Both the position numbers and the translations under genes were made by a program. The notes beneath the pieces were generated by a model. The model worked only from the letters and a program-made list of their open reading frames with translations. It did no database searches and was not told the DNA's origin. Positions 36,076-44,558 of a DNA stretch of 64,000 bases are shown here, in pieces; positions within the stretch are counted from its first letter, which is position 1; each line of letters begins with the position of its first letter. Origin of the DNA: Clostridiales bacterium (GTDB lineage: Bacteria; Bacillota; Clostridia; Saccharofermentanales; Saccharofermentanaceae); NCBI GenBank assembly GCA_017551625.1, contig JAFZLF010000005.1:181459-245458 (forward strand), given 5' to 3'.

Positions 36076-39030
36076 ATGCTTCGTGATAAGGATAATGAAG
36101 GCAAAGAAAACGAACGTCTTCTTCACGCACCACAAGACGAGGATTCTGAAAACGAAGAAGCGTCTGTATTCGGTACATTTCGGCACTCACAGGAAGGAAG
36201 TCTGCTTTCGGGCGGAAATAACAGCGGATCCTCTTCTGATCCCGCATTCCTGCTTAGGCACGAGCCAGAAGAACTTCCTGAGGATCCTTCTTTTTCGGAT
36301 AGCGATCCTGCGGACGACTCCGTGCGGGGTCCTCTGTTTCTATCCTTTAAGGCCAATGATCCGGCCTCTGAAGTATCCGAAGCGCTTAGAGAACAGAACA
36401 AGGCCGCTTCTATATATCAATCCGAGCCGATCGATGATCCTGAATTCTCATTTGGACAGGAGGATGCTTTCTCCGAGGAAGATCAATACATGGACGCATT
36501 TCCACAAGATGCGCCTGCTTCTCCTTTCGCGTCCGTTTCTCCCCGTTCCCCGGAACCTGAAGAGGAACTGATGCCCTCTGAACCGCCAAAGCCCTCCATG
36601 ATGGATACGATGTATGCGAAAGAGGATTACCGCAGCAACATGCCCAAATACGAAGTGGACAGTTCTCTCGAAGACGAGATCAATGCAAGTTTCAACGATG
36701 AGAGCTTCTCTCCCTTTAGTCCATTTGCCGCATTTAAACCGGCCGCTCCTGCACAGAGTGAGGAGCCTGCCACTCCGGTAGCACAGGAGACAACACCCTC
36801 TCCTGTACAGGAAACACCATCTCCGGTACCGGATTCACCTGTGCCTGCTGCGGAACCTGTCGTTTCTAAGCCGATCATATCCATACCCGTAGAGACTTCC
36901 CCTTCATATGTTCCCTTCAGTCAGGCGCAGCCCGAAGCAGCATCCGAGCCGGTTGCCGAACCGGTCGTCGAGCCGGTTGCCGAACCGGTCGTCGAGCCGG
37001 TTGCTGAACCAACTTCTGAACCGGATGTCGAACCCGAACTCGAAACTGCTTCAGAACCGTCTACCGAACAGGAAATCGAAACTGTTGTCGACTCTGCTTC
37101 TGAACCGGTTGTCGAGTCAGATAACGTTGCTTCTGCCGAAGCAGAAAATGAACCGGAAACCGAATCGTTTGTTGAAGCAGCGTCTGAACAGATCGTCGAG
37201 CCGACAGCTGAACCAATAAGTGAAACTGCGGCCGAACCGATCGCCGAGCCGGTCACCGAATCTGTGTCCGAGCCAATACCGGAGAAGATTGATGAGCCGG
37301 CGAACGTTCCTGAGGAAACGCAACCCACACAAGAAGCAGAGCATGTTCCTTCTTATGCCGCGGCTATTATTCAGCCTGATCAGCCTATCAAGCCCATTCC
37401 GGCAGAAGAATCTGTTCCTTCCGAACAGGTAGATGCTTCTGATCTTGCTTCCATATCAAGTTATGCAGGTCAGCCGGATGCGGAAGACGAGCGCGTATTT
37501 GCCGGAACAAGAGACGAATCACAAGAAGAGCTGACCCCGGCTGCTCTCGCAAGTGATACTTCTGTGCCGTCCGAGGAGCAGGAACCGGACACCAATTCCG
37601 AGTCACCATCAGATATAGATACGTCCGTCCTTTACGATACAGCACCAATCGAGGAACCTTCTCTCATCGATGATTTCCCGGACGATCTTGAGTCTGTCTA
37701 TCGTGAAAGCGACGTAAATACCGAAGAACAGGTTTCATATTCGTCCCCGGCGATCCACCCTCATGTTTCTATCGCGGCAACGAACCTTGAACCGATTGAT
37801 AGCGTCTACAACACCACAGCGCCAATTGAGCCCGAGCCCGCACAGCAAGCTCAGTCGGAAACTTCTTTTAAGAATCATCTCCTCTTCGGAGACGAAGACG
37901 AGCAGTCTTTCCACGAAGCAGCCAGACGCGAAGCAGAAGAGAGAAAAATCGCCGAGGCAGCCGCTGCGGCCGCTAAATCTGAAACTGTCGCTGAAGGCCA
38001 GTCGGATGCCGCGAAACTTCGCCCCGGTTCTTCTTTCAGCGGTAGCCGTCCTTCCGCCACGTCGTCCGACGCGGAAAAGACGGAGAGAAATGTTTCCCGA
38101 CCGGGCGGCACGATCAGTCGCCCTGCCGCTACAGCAGGTATGAGCACCAGCGCCCAGATCGTCAAGGCTCAGCACCACCGTTACACGGCTGCGACCCAGC
38201 GAGGTTCGATTACTCCGGTAGAGCAGCAGGATCACATCGACAAGAAGAAAAAGGGCATCATCAAGCCGATCATCTTCATTGCGCTTGGTCTGCTTTGCCT
38301 CGGAGGTCTGGCATTCTGCTGGCAGTATTTCGATCTTGGCAAGTCTTTCTCTTCAGGAACGACCACCAAACCGAAAACTACCACGTATCAGGAGAAAACA
38401 ACTTCTGTGATCGATGTTTCTTCCGACAGCGAGACCGAACCATCTTCCGAGACAGATACAGAGAAGACAACGGTCACGACAGAAGCAACAACCACGGAAG
38501 AACCTGCCACTACGACAACCGAAGCCCCAACGACCACAACTGAGGCTCCGACTACAACGACTGAGGCGCCGACTACTACAACTGAGGCGCCGACTACTAC
38601 AACCGAGGCGCCCACGACCACCACCGAAAAGCCAACGTCGAAAGAGCCTACCGAGACTACATCATCTCCGACTCCATCGGAATTCCCGGTAACCTCCTTT
38701 AATACCAAGATCGTGAACGCGACGGGAACCTCGAACTCCTGTTCCTTCGATATCAAGTTCACAAATAACGGTTCGAAGACCTCTTCCCTTGACGCTTCGA
38801 TCGAATATGTAACGTTCACGTTAGTATCCGATACGACAGTTACGGATATCTCCTGCTCGAACTTCAGGATCGAGAAGAAAGAGGGTACGAGCAACACCTA
38901 CTATCTGTATCCGAACAACAATGAAGCAATTGCCAAGGGCGAAGCCATATACGCCTCCATCGAGGCTTCCGGCAATTCCAGTTTCGGAAGCTACAGGGTC
39001 AAGAATCTCTACGTCGAATACAAAAAGTGA
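36076..39030 (+). CDS. Large acidic repeat-rich single-pass membrane protein with outer C-terminal domain
   Basis: This 984-residue protein of no named family starts with AUG behind a GGAGG site. Residues 1-720 are acidic, low-complexity and cytosolic: Glu/Ser/Pro-rich, with a Glu-Pro-Val/Ala-Glu-Pro repeat block at about 290-430. A Lys-rich stop (about 717-725) precedes one membrane helix (IIFIALGLLCLGGLAFCWQY, about 729-748). Outside lies a Thr-rich stalk (TTTTEAP repeats, about 812-853), then a compact 105-residue domain (875-984) with beta-sandwich character (CSFDIKFTNNG, SIEYVTFTL, YASIEASGNSSF). The layout is a surface-exposed domain on a glycosylatable stalk coupled to a long disordered cytosolic tail. 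The gene is monocistronic and ends before a strong terminator. Confidence 0.85.
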   Translation: MLRDKDNEGKENERLLHAPQDEDSENEEASVFGTFRHSQEGSLLSGGNNSGSSSDPAFLLRHEPEELPEDPSFSDSDPADDSVRGPLFLSFKANDPASEVSEALREQNKAASIYQSEPIDDPEFSFGQEDAFSEEDQYMDAFPQDAPASPFASVSPRSPEPEEELMPSEPPKPSMMDTMYAKEDYRSNMPKYEVDSSLEDEINASFNDESFSPFSPFAAFKPAAPAQSEEPATPVAQETTPSPVQETPSPVPDSPVPAAEPVVSKPIISIPVETSPSYVPFSQAQPEAASEPVAEPVVEPVAEPVVEPVAEPTSEPDVEPELETASEPSTEQEIETVVDSASEPVVESDNVASAEAENEPETESFVEAASEQIVEPTAEPISETAAEPIAEPVTESVSEPIPEKIDEPANVPEETQPTQEAEHVPSYAAAIIQPDQPIKPIPAEESVPSEQVDASDLASISSYAGQPDAEDERVFAGTRDESQEELTPAALASDTSVPSEEQEPDTNSESPSDIDTSVLYDTAPIEEPSLIDDFPDDLESVYRESDVNTEEQVSYSSPAIHPHVSIAATNLEPIDSVYNTTAPIEPEPAQQAQSETSFKNHLLFGDEDEQSFHEAARREAEERKIAEAAAAAAKSETVAEGQSDAAKLRPGSSFSGSRPSATSSDAEKTERNVSRPGGTISRPAATAGMSTSAQIVKAQHHRYTAATQRGSITPVEQQDHIDKKKKGIIKPIIFIALGLLCLGGLAFCWQYFDLGKSFSSGTTTKPKTTTYQEKTTSVIDVSSDSETEPSSETDTEKTTVTTEATTTEEPATTTTEAPTTTTEAPTTTTEAPTTTTEAPTTTTEAPTTTTEKPTSKEPTETTSSPTPSEFPVTSFNTKIVNATGTSNSCSFDIKFTNNGSKTSSLDASIEYVTFTLVSDTTVTDISCSNFRIEKKEGTSNTYYLYPNNNEAIAKGEAIYASIEASGNSSFGSYRVKNLYVEYKK
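36946..37009 (+). repeat. 24-bp in-frame tandem repeat
   Basis: Two full and one partial copy of a 24-base unit (positions 36946-36969, 36970-36993, 36994-37009) encode EPVAEPVV. More diverged Glu-Pro copies follow to about 37290. These are coding repeats likely to expand or contract by slippage. Confidence 0.85.
38509..38634 (+). repeat. 21-bp in-frame tandem repeat, TTTTEAP x 6
   Basis: Six 21-base units encode TTTTEAP (last one TTTTEKP). The third-codon bases vary between copies, so the repeat is conserved at protein rather than DNA level. It forms a Thr-rich outer stalk that could carry O-glycans. Confidence 0.9.
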
Positions 39031-39064
39031 TCCTTTTCGGAAAAGACATACGCAGAAGAAACAC

Positions 39065-39094
39065 GAAGCGCTGTCCGACATCAGACAGCGCTTC
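39065..39094. terminator. Bidirectional terminator between the acidic membrane protein and prfB
   Basis: GAAGCGCTGTC at 39065-39075 pairs perfectly with GACAGCGCTTC at 39084-39094 around an eight-base loop. A T-rich tract follows on the plus side. It sits in the 104-base gap between convergent genes. Confidence 0.85.
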
Positions 39095-39134
39095 TTCTAT
39101 TCTCTATGTTTTTCGATACAAGTAGAGTTTTCGC

Positions 39135-40244
39135 TTACTTATCAATGGTCATACCTGAAAGGAACGCATTAATGAATCCGTCGAGATTTCCGTTCATTAC
39201 GGCATCAACATTCACTTCTTCATATCCGGTACGATGGTCTTTAACAAGTGTGTACGGACAGAATACATAGGATCGGATCTGGCTTCCCCATGCGATATCC
39301 ATCTGCACGCCCTTGAGGTCCTCGATTTTTTCCATATGTGCGGCCATCGCAAGTGCATAGAGCTTCGCTTTCAGCATATTCATCGCTGTTTCACGGTTCT
39401 GGATCTGAGAACGTTCCGCCTGACATGCCACGACACATCCTGTCGGAATATGGGTCAGTCGGACAGCTGAGTCAGTACGGTTAACGTGCTGACCGCCTTT
39501 ACCGGTCGCACGATATGTATCCACGCGGACATCGGCCATATCGATCTTGATCTCGATCGAGTCATCAAGTTCCGGCATGACTTCGCAAGAAGCGAAGGAA
39601 GTATGTCTTCTCGCAGAAGAGTCAAAGGGCGAGATACGGACCAGACGGTGCACGCCAATCTCGGATCTTAAGAAACCGTAAGCATTCTCACCGGAGATCA
39701 TCATCGAGACACTCTTAATGCCGGCCTCATCGCCATCCAGATACTCGAGTTCCTTGATCTCGAACTCGTGATCCTGTGCCCAGTGCGTGTACATTCTATA
39801 GAGCATACTGACCCAGTCCTGCGCTTCGGTTCCGCCGGCGCCGGCATGTAGTGTCAGGATCGCATTGTTTTTATCATATTCTCCGGTAAGAAGCGTCTCG
39901 AGGCGCATCTTCTCATAATCAGCGGTAAACTTCTTTACGCCCTCTGTGGCTTCAGCAAGCACATCTGTATCCTCAGCTTCGTTCCCGAGTTCACATAGCA
40001 CAAGAAGGTCCTCGCGTTCTGCTGCGAGATCCTCAAATGACTTGATTCGTTTCTGCAGCCGCTTCATCTTCGTCTGCTCTTTCTGTGCGCGCTCCACATC
40101 GTTCCAGTAATCCGGTTCCTGCGATCTGGCCTCCAGTTCAGAGACCTGATCACTGACCTGTTTGATATGCAGGGCATCACGCAGAAGCTCGATCTTCTCC
40201 TCATATCCTTCCAGTTCCAGACGCAAATTATCAAATTCCAGCAT
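39135..40244 (-). CDS. prfB: Peptide chain release factor 2
   Basis: RF2 reads UGA and UAA and releases the finished peptide in the ribosome. The product has 369 residues from the ATG at 40244, which overlaps the aminotransferase stop (TAATG). The GGQ motif occurs as GKGGQHVNRTDSAVR near 245-259. The codon-recognition region is in the RMYTHWAQDH to SPFDSS part, where the usual SPF motif is visible (ISPFDSS). Unlike many prfB genes there is no in-frame stop near codon 25: the reading frame is open from LRDAL onwards, so the autoregulatory +1 frameshift is absent. It is the last gene of a Lrp-aminotransferase-prfB unit. Confidence 0.95.
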   Translation of the reverse strand: MLEFDNLRLELEGYEEKIELLRDALHIKQVSDQVSELEARSQEPDYWNDVERAQKEQTKMKRLQKRIKSFEDLAAEREDLLVLCELGNEAEDTDVLAEATEGVKKFTADYEKMRLETLLTGEYDKNNAILTLHAGAGGTEAQDWVSMLYRMYTHWAQDHEFEIKELEYLDGDEAGIKSVSMMISGENAYGFLRSEIGVHRLVRISPFDSSARRHTSFASCEVMPELDDSIEIKIDMADVRVDTYRATGKGGQHVNRTDSAVRLTHIPTGCVVACQAERSQIQNRETAMNMLKAKLYALAMAAHMEKIEDLKGVQMDIAWGSQIRSYVFCPYTLVKDHRTGYEEVNVDAVMNGNLDGFINAFLSGMTIDK

Positions 40245-41440
40245 TACTCTATACTCCCATTTTTTAATTCCGAAACAAATTCCTTCAATCTCTTCATCGC
40301 TTCCTGGATATTCTCTAGAGACGCCGCGTAACTGATTCTTACGTGGCCTTCTCCGCACTTTCCGAAAGCATTGCCCGGAACGATCGCGACTTTCTTTTCC
40401 ATCAGGAATCTCTCACAAAACTCCTCACAGGTCAGACCCAGTCCTTCTATGCTCGGGAAAGCATAGAAAGCGCCGGTGGGTTCGAAACAGGTAAGTCCTG
40501 CATCATTCAGTCCCTTAATGATCACTCTTCGTCTTCGGTTATACTCATCCCGCATATCTTCTACTTCTTTGTCACCGTTTCTGCATGCCTCGATGACAGC
40601 ATACTGGGCCGTCGTCGGAGAACACATGATGCAGTACTGGTGAACCTTGTTCATAGCAGCAACAAGGGGAGCCGGTCCGGCCATATAACCGATACGCCAG
40701 CCTGTCATCGCAAAAGACTTGGAAAAACCGTTGACTACGATCGTACGGTCATACATCTCCGGAAAATTTGCGATCGAAGCTGGTCTTTGCCCCGTATAGC
40801 TAAGTTCAGAGTACAGTTCATCAGAAACGACGAATATATCCGGGTGTCGCACAAGAACATCCTTGATCTTCGCCAAATCGTCATAGGTCATCGTCGCGCC
40901 TGTAGGATTACCGGGGTAACCGAGAATGATGTACTTCGTCTTATCCGTGATCGCTGCTTCGAGTGCATCCGGAGTCAGTTTATAGTGATTTTCTTCTTTT
41001 GTCTCGATCACGACCGGAATACCATGAGCCAGCGTTACCGTTGCTTTATAGGCAACAAAACACGGTTCCAGAATGATGACTTCATCGCCCGGATCGATAA
41101 GCGCACGCGCGATCAGATCGAGCGCTTCGCTGCCACCGACCGTTACCAGGATCTGCTTCTTGGGATCGTATTTCAGCTCGAAACGTCTTTCCAAATATTC
41201 AGAAATTGCTTTTCTTACTTCGATATATCCCTGATTCGGTGAATAATGCGTGTATCCGTCTTCCAAAGAGAAGATACCGGCCTCCCTTATATTCCAAGGG
41301 GTAACGAAGTCCGGCTCACCGATGGAAAGAGAGATCACTTCTCCCTTCATCTCATTTGCCAGATCAAAGAAGCGGCGGATCGCAGAAGGTGCGATATTGT
41401 TTACTACTGTCGATATTTTGCTTTGATAATCGATTTCCAT
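40244..41440 (-). CDS. Class I/II PLP-dependent aminotransferase
   Basis: The 398-residue fold type I enzyme has SLSIGEPDFVTP near 37-48, TVGGSEALDL near 101-110 (PLP phosphate), LGYPGNPTGATM near 173-184, and the PLP-binding Lys in VNGFSKSFAMTGWRIGYMAGP near 236-256. The Arg that binds the substrate carboxylate is in GEGHVRISYAAS near the C-terminus. Substrate could be aspartate, aromatic or another amino acid; the family (MalY/AspC-like) is mixed. It lies 26 bases downstream of the Lrp regulator, which may control it, and overlaps prfB. Confidence 0.93.
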   Translation of the reverse strand: MEIDYQSKISTVVNNIAPSAIRRFFDLANEMKGEVISLSIGEPDFVTPWNIREAGIFSLEDGYTHYSPNQGYIEVRKAISEYLERRFELKYDPKKQILVTVGGSEALDLIARALIDPGDEVIILEPCFVAYKATVTLAHGIPVVIETKEENHYKLTPDALEAAITDKTKYIILGYPGNPTGATMTYDDLAKIKDVLVRHPDIFVVSDELYSELSYTGQRPASIANFPEMYDRTIVVNGFSKSFAMTGWRIGYMAGPAPLVAAMNKVHQYCIMCSPTTAQYAVIEACRNGDKEVEDMRDEYNRRRRVIIKGLNDAGLTCFEPTGAFYAFPSIEGLGLTCEEFCERFLMEKKVAIVPGNAFGKCGEGHVRISYAASLENIQEAMKRLKEFVSELKNGSIE

Positions 41441-41466
41441 GAGTCCTCTTTCCTCTCAGCAATATC

Positions 41467-41955
41467 TCACAGCACAATTGCTTCACGGTCATCTGTCTGC
41501 TTCTGTGTAAACAGTGTTCCGTTGCTCTTATACTTTTTCAAAATGAAATGCGTCGACGTAGACAGCACGCCTTCCAGAGGAGCGATCTTCTCGGATACGA
41601 AGTTCGCCACTTCACGGAGAGTAGAGTCCTCAATAATCAGCATCAGGTCGAAACCGCCGGACATCAGGTAGCATGACGATACCTGCGGATAACGGTAGAA
41701 CTGGCTGGCGATCTTATCGAAGCCCTGATTTCTCTGCGGTGTGATCCGGACCTCGATCAGAGCGGTCACTTCTTCGCGCTCTGTCTTTTCCCAGTTGATC
41801 ATGGTATTGTATCCGAGGATCACATTTTCCTTTTTGCAGGCTTCGAGTTCGGCAGTGATCTCCTCCTGAGATGCATTTAGCATCACTGCCAGATCCTCGA
41901 TCTTGATCCTTGCATTATGTTCCACCAATTTTAGTAATTCGATGCGGTTAACCAT
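41467..41955 (-). CDS. Lrp/AsnC-family transcriptional regulator
   Basis: The 162-residue protein has an N-terminal winged helix (residues 1-60: LLKLVEHNARIKIEDLAVMLNASQEEITAEL, HTH) and a C-terminal RAM domain (VTALIEVRITPQRNQGFDKIASQF), which binds amino acids and makes dimers and octamers. It is the first gene of the unit with the aminotransferase and prfB, as is common for a local Lrp-type regulator of amino-acid turnover. The upstream 150 bases contain a possible -10 TAGAAT with no good -35. Confidence 0.93.
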   Translation of the reverse strand: MVNRIELLKLVEHNARIKIEDLAVMLNASQEEITAELEACKKENVILGYNTMINWEKTEREEVTALIEVRITPQRNQGFDKIASQFYRYPQVSSCYLMSGGFDLMLIIEDSTLREVANFVSEKIAPLEGVLSTSTHFILKKYKSNGTLFTQKQTDDREAIVL

Positions 41956-42048
41956 ATTCGCTTCCTCCGAGCAAAATCACTTCTGCTATTCTACCACAAC
42001 GGCTCAATTTATGTGTTCTATCTAAACTATGAGTATCAGAATATACAG

Positions 42049-42083
42049 AAGATGGGCCACCTAAAACATAGATAGCCCATCTT
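42049..42083 (-). terminator. Weak terminator after the malic enzyme gene
   Basis: AAGATGGGC and GCCCATCTT pair around a 17-base loop 20 bases past the malic enzyme stop. The tail after the hairpin on the minus strand is CTGTATATTC, a poor U-tract, so termination strength is doubtful. Confidence 0.4.
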
Positions 42084-42102
42084 TGGAACACTATTTACGT
42101 AT

Positions 42103-43275
42103 TCAGATACGCGCTACGCCGCTCTTTCTTGCCGCCTCAGCAACTGCAGCAGCAACAGCCTTACCGACACGCGGATCGAAAGCATCCGGCAGGATGTACT
42201 CAGGATTCAGTTCCTCATCAGAAACAACACCTGCGATCGCGTTCGCAGCAGCGATCTTCATCTCATCGTTGATATCGGAAGCACGAACATCCAGAGCACC
42301 ACGGAAGATACCCGGGAAAGCAAGAACGTTGTTGACCTGGTTCGGGAAGTCGGAACGGCCTGTAGCCATAACAGCAACACCGGCTTTCTTCGCCTCATCC
42401 GGCAGGATCTCCGGCACAGGGTTCGCGCAGGCAAATACGATCGGATCCTTAGCCATGGTTGCTACCATCTCAGCGGTCAGTACGCCCGGAGCGGAAACAC
42501 CGATGAATACATCAGCACCAACAATAACATCCTTGAGGGAGCCCTTCTTCATCTTCTGGTTGGTGATCGCAGCGATCTCTTCTTTTGCGGAGTTGAGCTT
42601 CTCACGGCCCTGGTAGATCGCACCGGTTCTATCGCAGAGAACAACGTCCTTCAGGCCACGGGAGATCAGGAGCTTGGTGATAGCTGTAGCAGCAGCACCT
42701 GCGCCGTTAACAACAACGGAGATCTCTTCGATCTTCTTACCAACGATCTTAAGAGCATTGGTAAGACCTGCAAGAGTGATAACAGCTGTACCGTGCTGGT
42801 CATCGTGGAAGATCGGGATATCACATCTTTCCTTCAGCTTCTTCTCGATCTCAAAGCATCTCGGAGCGGAAATATCCTCGAGGTTTACACCGCCGAAAGA
42901 ACCGGCCAGCAGAGCGACCGTGTTAACGATATCGTCCACTTCCTTGGAACGGATGCAAAGCGGAAAAGCGTCTACATCACCGAAAGCCTTAAACAGTGCG
43001 CACTTACCTTCCATAACCGGCATACCGGCTTCCGGTCCGATATCACCGAGACCAAGGACTGCAGTACCGTCTGTAACAACAGCAACCAGGTTGTGACGAC
43101 GTGTATATTTGTAGGAGAGATCGACATCTTTGGAGATCTCGAGGCACGGCTCAGCAACACCCGGTGTATATGCTACAGAAAGATCGTGCTTGGAAGCTAC
43201 AGGAGCACGCGTGATGACTTCGATTTTACCCTGCCATTCGGTATGCTTAAGAATGGCCTCTTCTTTAATATCCAT
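42103..43275 (-). CDS. NAD(P)-dependent malic enzyme
   Basis: The enzyme oxidatively decarboxylates malate to pyruvate with NAD(P). It has 390 residues, the short clostridial form without a phosphotransacetylase tail. Motifs: AYTPGVAEPCLEI near 35-47, GDIGPEAGMPVMEGK near 76-90, FHDDQHGTAVITLAG near 156-170 (metal and catalytic), and the NAD-binding VVNGAGAAATAITKLL near 188-203. The start has GGAGG upstream. It stands alone under a clear promoter; the cofactor preference is not fixed by sequence. Confidence 0.94.
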   Translation of the reverse strand: MDIKEEAILKHTEWQGKIEVITRAPVASKHDLSVAYTPGVAEPCLEISKDVDLSYKYTRRHNLVAVVTDGTAVLGLGDIGPEAGMPVMEGKCALFKAFGDVDAFPLCIRSKEVDDIVNTVALLAGSFGGVNLEDISAPRCFEIEKKLKERCDIPIFHDDQHGTAVITLAGLTNALKIVGKKIEEISVVVNGAGAAATAITKLLISRGLKDVVLCDRTGAIYQGREKLNSAKEEIAAITNQKMKKGSLKDVIVGADVFIGVSAPGVLTAEMVATMAKDPIVFACANPVPEILPDEAKKAGVAVMATGRSDFPNQVNNVLAFPGIFRGALDVRASDINDEMKIAAANAIAGVVSDEELNPEYILPDAFDPRVGKAVAAAVAEAARKSGVARI

Positions 43276-43314
43276 AATTCAATCCTCCATTGATGATATA
43301 ACTTGAACATAACA

Positions 43315-43343
43315 ATAATAGGGAAACTCTACTGAAATTTCAA
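43315..43343 (-). promoter_or_regulatory. Promoter of the malic enzyme gene
   Basis: On the minus strand -35 TTGAAA (43343-43338) and -10 TATTAT (43320-43315) have a 17-base spacer; the start codon is about 40 bases downstream. Confidence 0.75.
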
Positions 43344-43420
43344 TTCATGAAATATACAAAGATACCTATTAAATAGGAAAGATTGGTGGCATTTTGCCAA
43401 ATGAAGAAGAAAAATGAAAA

Positions 43421-44167
43421 TTACTCTTTCTCAAGCATCGTAGCCATATGGTATCTCGAGCCCATATTACGGAATAAAACCATCACGAAATACGCCCGCA
43501 GGAAAGCCTCGACCAGGAACAGGCCGACCGACTCCTCTTTCAGCACGAACATGACGATCAGATGCAGTACGATATAGATCAGAAGGATGCCGGTAAGTTC
43601 CGCAACAATAGATAGACGGTGCCCGTGAGAACGAACGGAACTAAGCAGCGTCGCGCTATATGCATCTTTCTTTTCGAAGAAGACCAGACCGGACCGTAGA
43701 TAAAAAGACGGGATGAAAAACAGGAATGCTACCGGAAGGAAGCCCAGTATCAGGAGCGCAGGAAAACAGACCGAGGCCGAATACAACACGAGCCACCAGA
43801 TGCGCGTGAAATAGATCCCAGGCGCTTTAGATAGAGGAACCTCCCGGAGATCACAGCCATACATCACAAAATAGAAGAGCCCCAGGAGAAACATCACCGA
43901 GAAATATCCCGCCAGAGCACACAGATACAGCATATTGTCTACTGTAAAAGCATTCTCAAACGGATGCGCGTCATAAAATGCCGCATAATCCTCGGCCTCC
44001 GTTAGATCTTCGTACCAGTACATCAACTGTGAAAAATCGGAATCGCCGGGTGGCGCTTTCAGGAACCAAAAAGAAACTCCCCACGCAAAAAGGAGGAGCA
44101 GCACTGCTGCCCACCTTTTGCTAAGAGAGTCTATCTTAAACGATTCTAATGGTTTCGAGAGGATCAT
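43421..44167 (-). CDS. Multi-pass membrane protein, function unknown
   Basis: The 248-residue protein has about five or six hydrophobic helices (WAAVLLLLFAWGVSFWF, LCALAGYFSVMFLLGLFYFVMY, IWWLVLYSASVCFPALLIL, GFLPVAFLFFIPSFYL, IVAELTGILLIYIVLHLIVMF). No catalytic or transport motif is recognised. It lies 23 bases after the HndB-like gene on the same strand, so it is probably the last gene of the sensory hydrogenase operon. Whether it is functionally tied to it cannot be told. Confidence 0.75.
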   Translation of the reverse strand: MILSKPLESFKIDSLSKRWAAVLLLLFAWGVSFWFLKAPPGDSDFSQLMYWYEDLTEAEDYAAFYDAHPFENAFTVDNMLYLCALAGYFSVMFLLGLFYFVMYGCDLREVPLSKAPGIYFTRIWWLVLYSASVCFPALLILGFLPVAFLFFIPSFYLRSGLVFFEKKDAYSATLLSSVRSHGHRLSIVAELTGILLIYIVLHLIVMFVLKEESVGLFLVEAFLRAYFVMVLFRNMGSRYHMATMLEKE

Positions 44168-44190
44168 AATCGTCTCTTAACCCCGGAATA

Positions 44191-44556
44191 TCAGAGATTT
44201 GCAGTAGCGATCGTCAGATCTTCGCAAACCTGGCCATTAACGATATGCTCAGCAACCATACGCTTCGCCTTATTCGGATCCATCTTGATGTATGTGACCT
44301 TGGAGCCATCTGCATCGATAACTTCAACGATCGGCTCATACTTGCAAAGGCCGATGCAGCCTGTCATCGTAACAGCAACATCCTCGATGCCGCGGGTCTT
44401 CAGTTCTTCTACGATCGCGGTCATAACCGGACGGGCACCCGCTGCGATACCGCAGGTAGCCATACCAACTACGATACGCTTGCCGGCTTCGGATCTTGCG
44501 GACATGTCGGACTTCGCCTTGTTCTTGATTGCTTCGAGTTCTGCTAATGATTTCAT
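44191..44556 (-). CDS. HndB-like (2Fe-2S) ferredoxin, thioredoxin fold
   Basis: The product has 121 residues from the ATG at 44556 with GGAGG upstream. It matches the HndB-type family found next to electron-bifurcating hydrogenases: MKSLAELEAIKNKAK, VVGMATCGIAAGARPV, TGCIGLCKYEPIVEV, HIVNGQVCEDL. Visible cysteines are Cys35, Cys67 and Cys71, plus Cys111 near the end. The usual NuoE-type four-Cys pattern is one short in the first pair. It probably carries electrons in hydrogenase-related redox traffic. HndA, C and D homologues are not in the window. Its start lies two bases after the stop of the HATPase gene. Confidence 0.9.
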   Translation of the reverse strand: MKSLAELEAIKNKAKSDMSARSEAGKRIVVGMATCGIAAGARPVMTAIVEELKTRGIEDVAVTMTGCIGLCKYEPIVEVIDADGSKVTYIKMDPNKAKRMVAEHIVNGQVCEDLTIATANL

Positions 44557-44558
44557 AC

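Noticed and set aside
38509..38634. Tandem repeats resembling a repeat array
   Set aside because: They are in frame inside a protein gene (TTTTEAP units of 21 bases) with no spacers, so not CRISPR.
39135..40244. Programmed +1 frameshift in prfB
   Set aside because: Looked for an in-frame TGA near codon 25 after a CTT; the frame is open throughout, so no frameshift site is present.
43376..43420. Terminator after the membrane protein at the end of the hydrogenase-sensor operon
   Set aside because: Only a short TGGCAAAATGCCA hairpin without a U-tract is visible.
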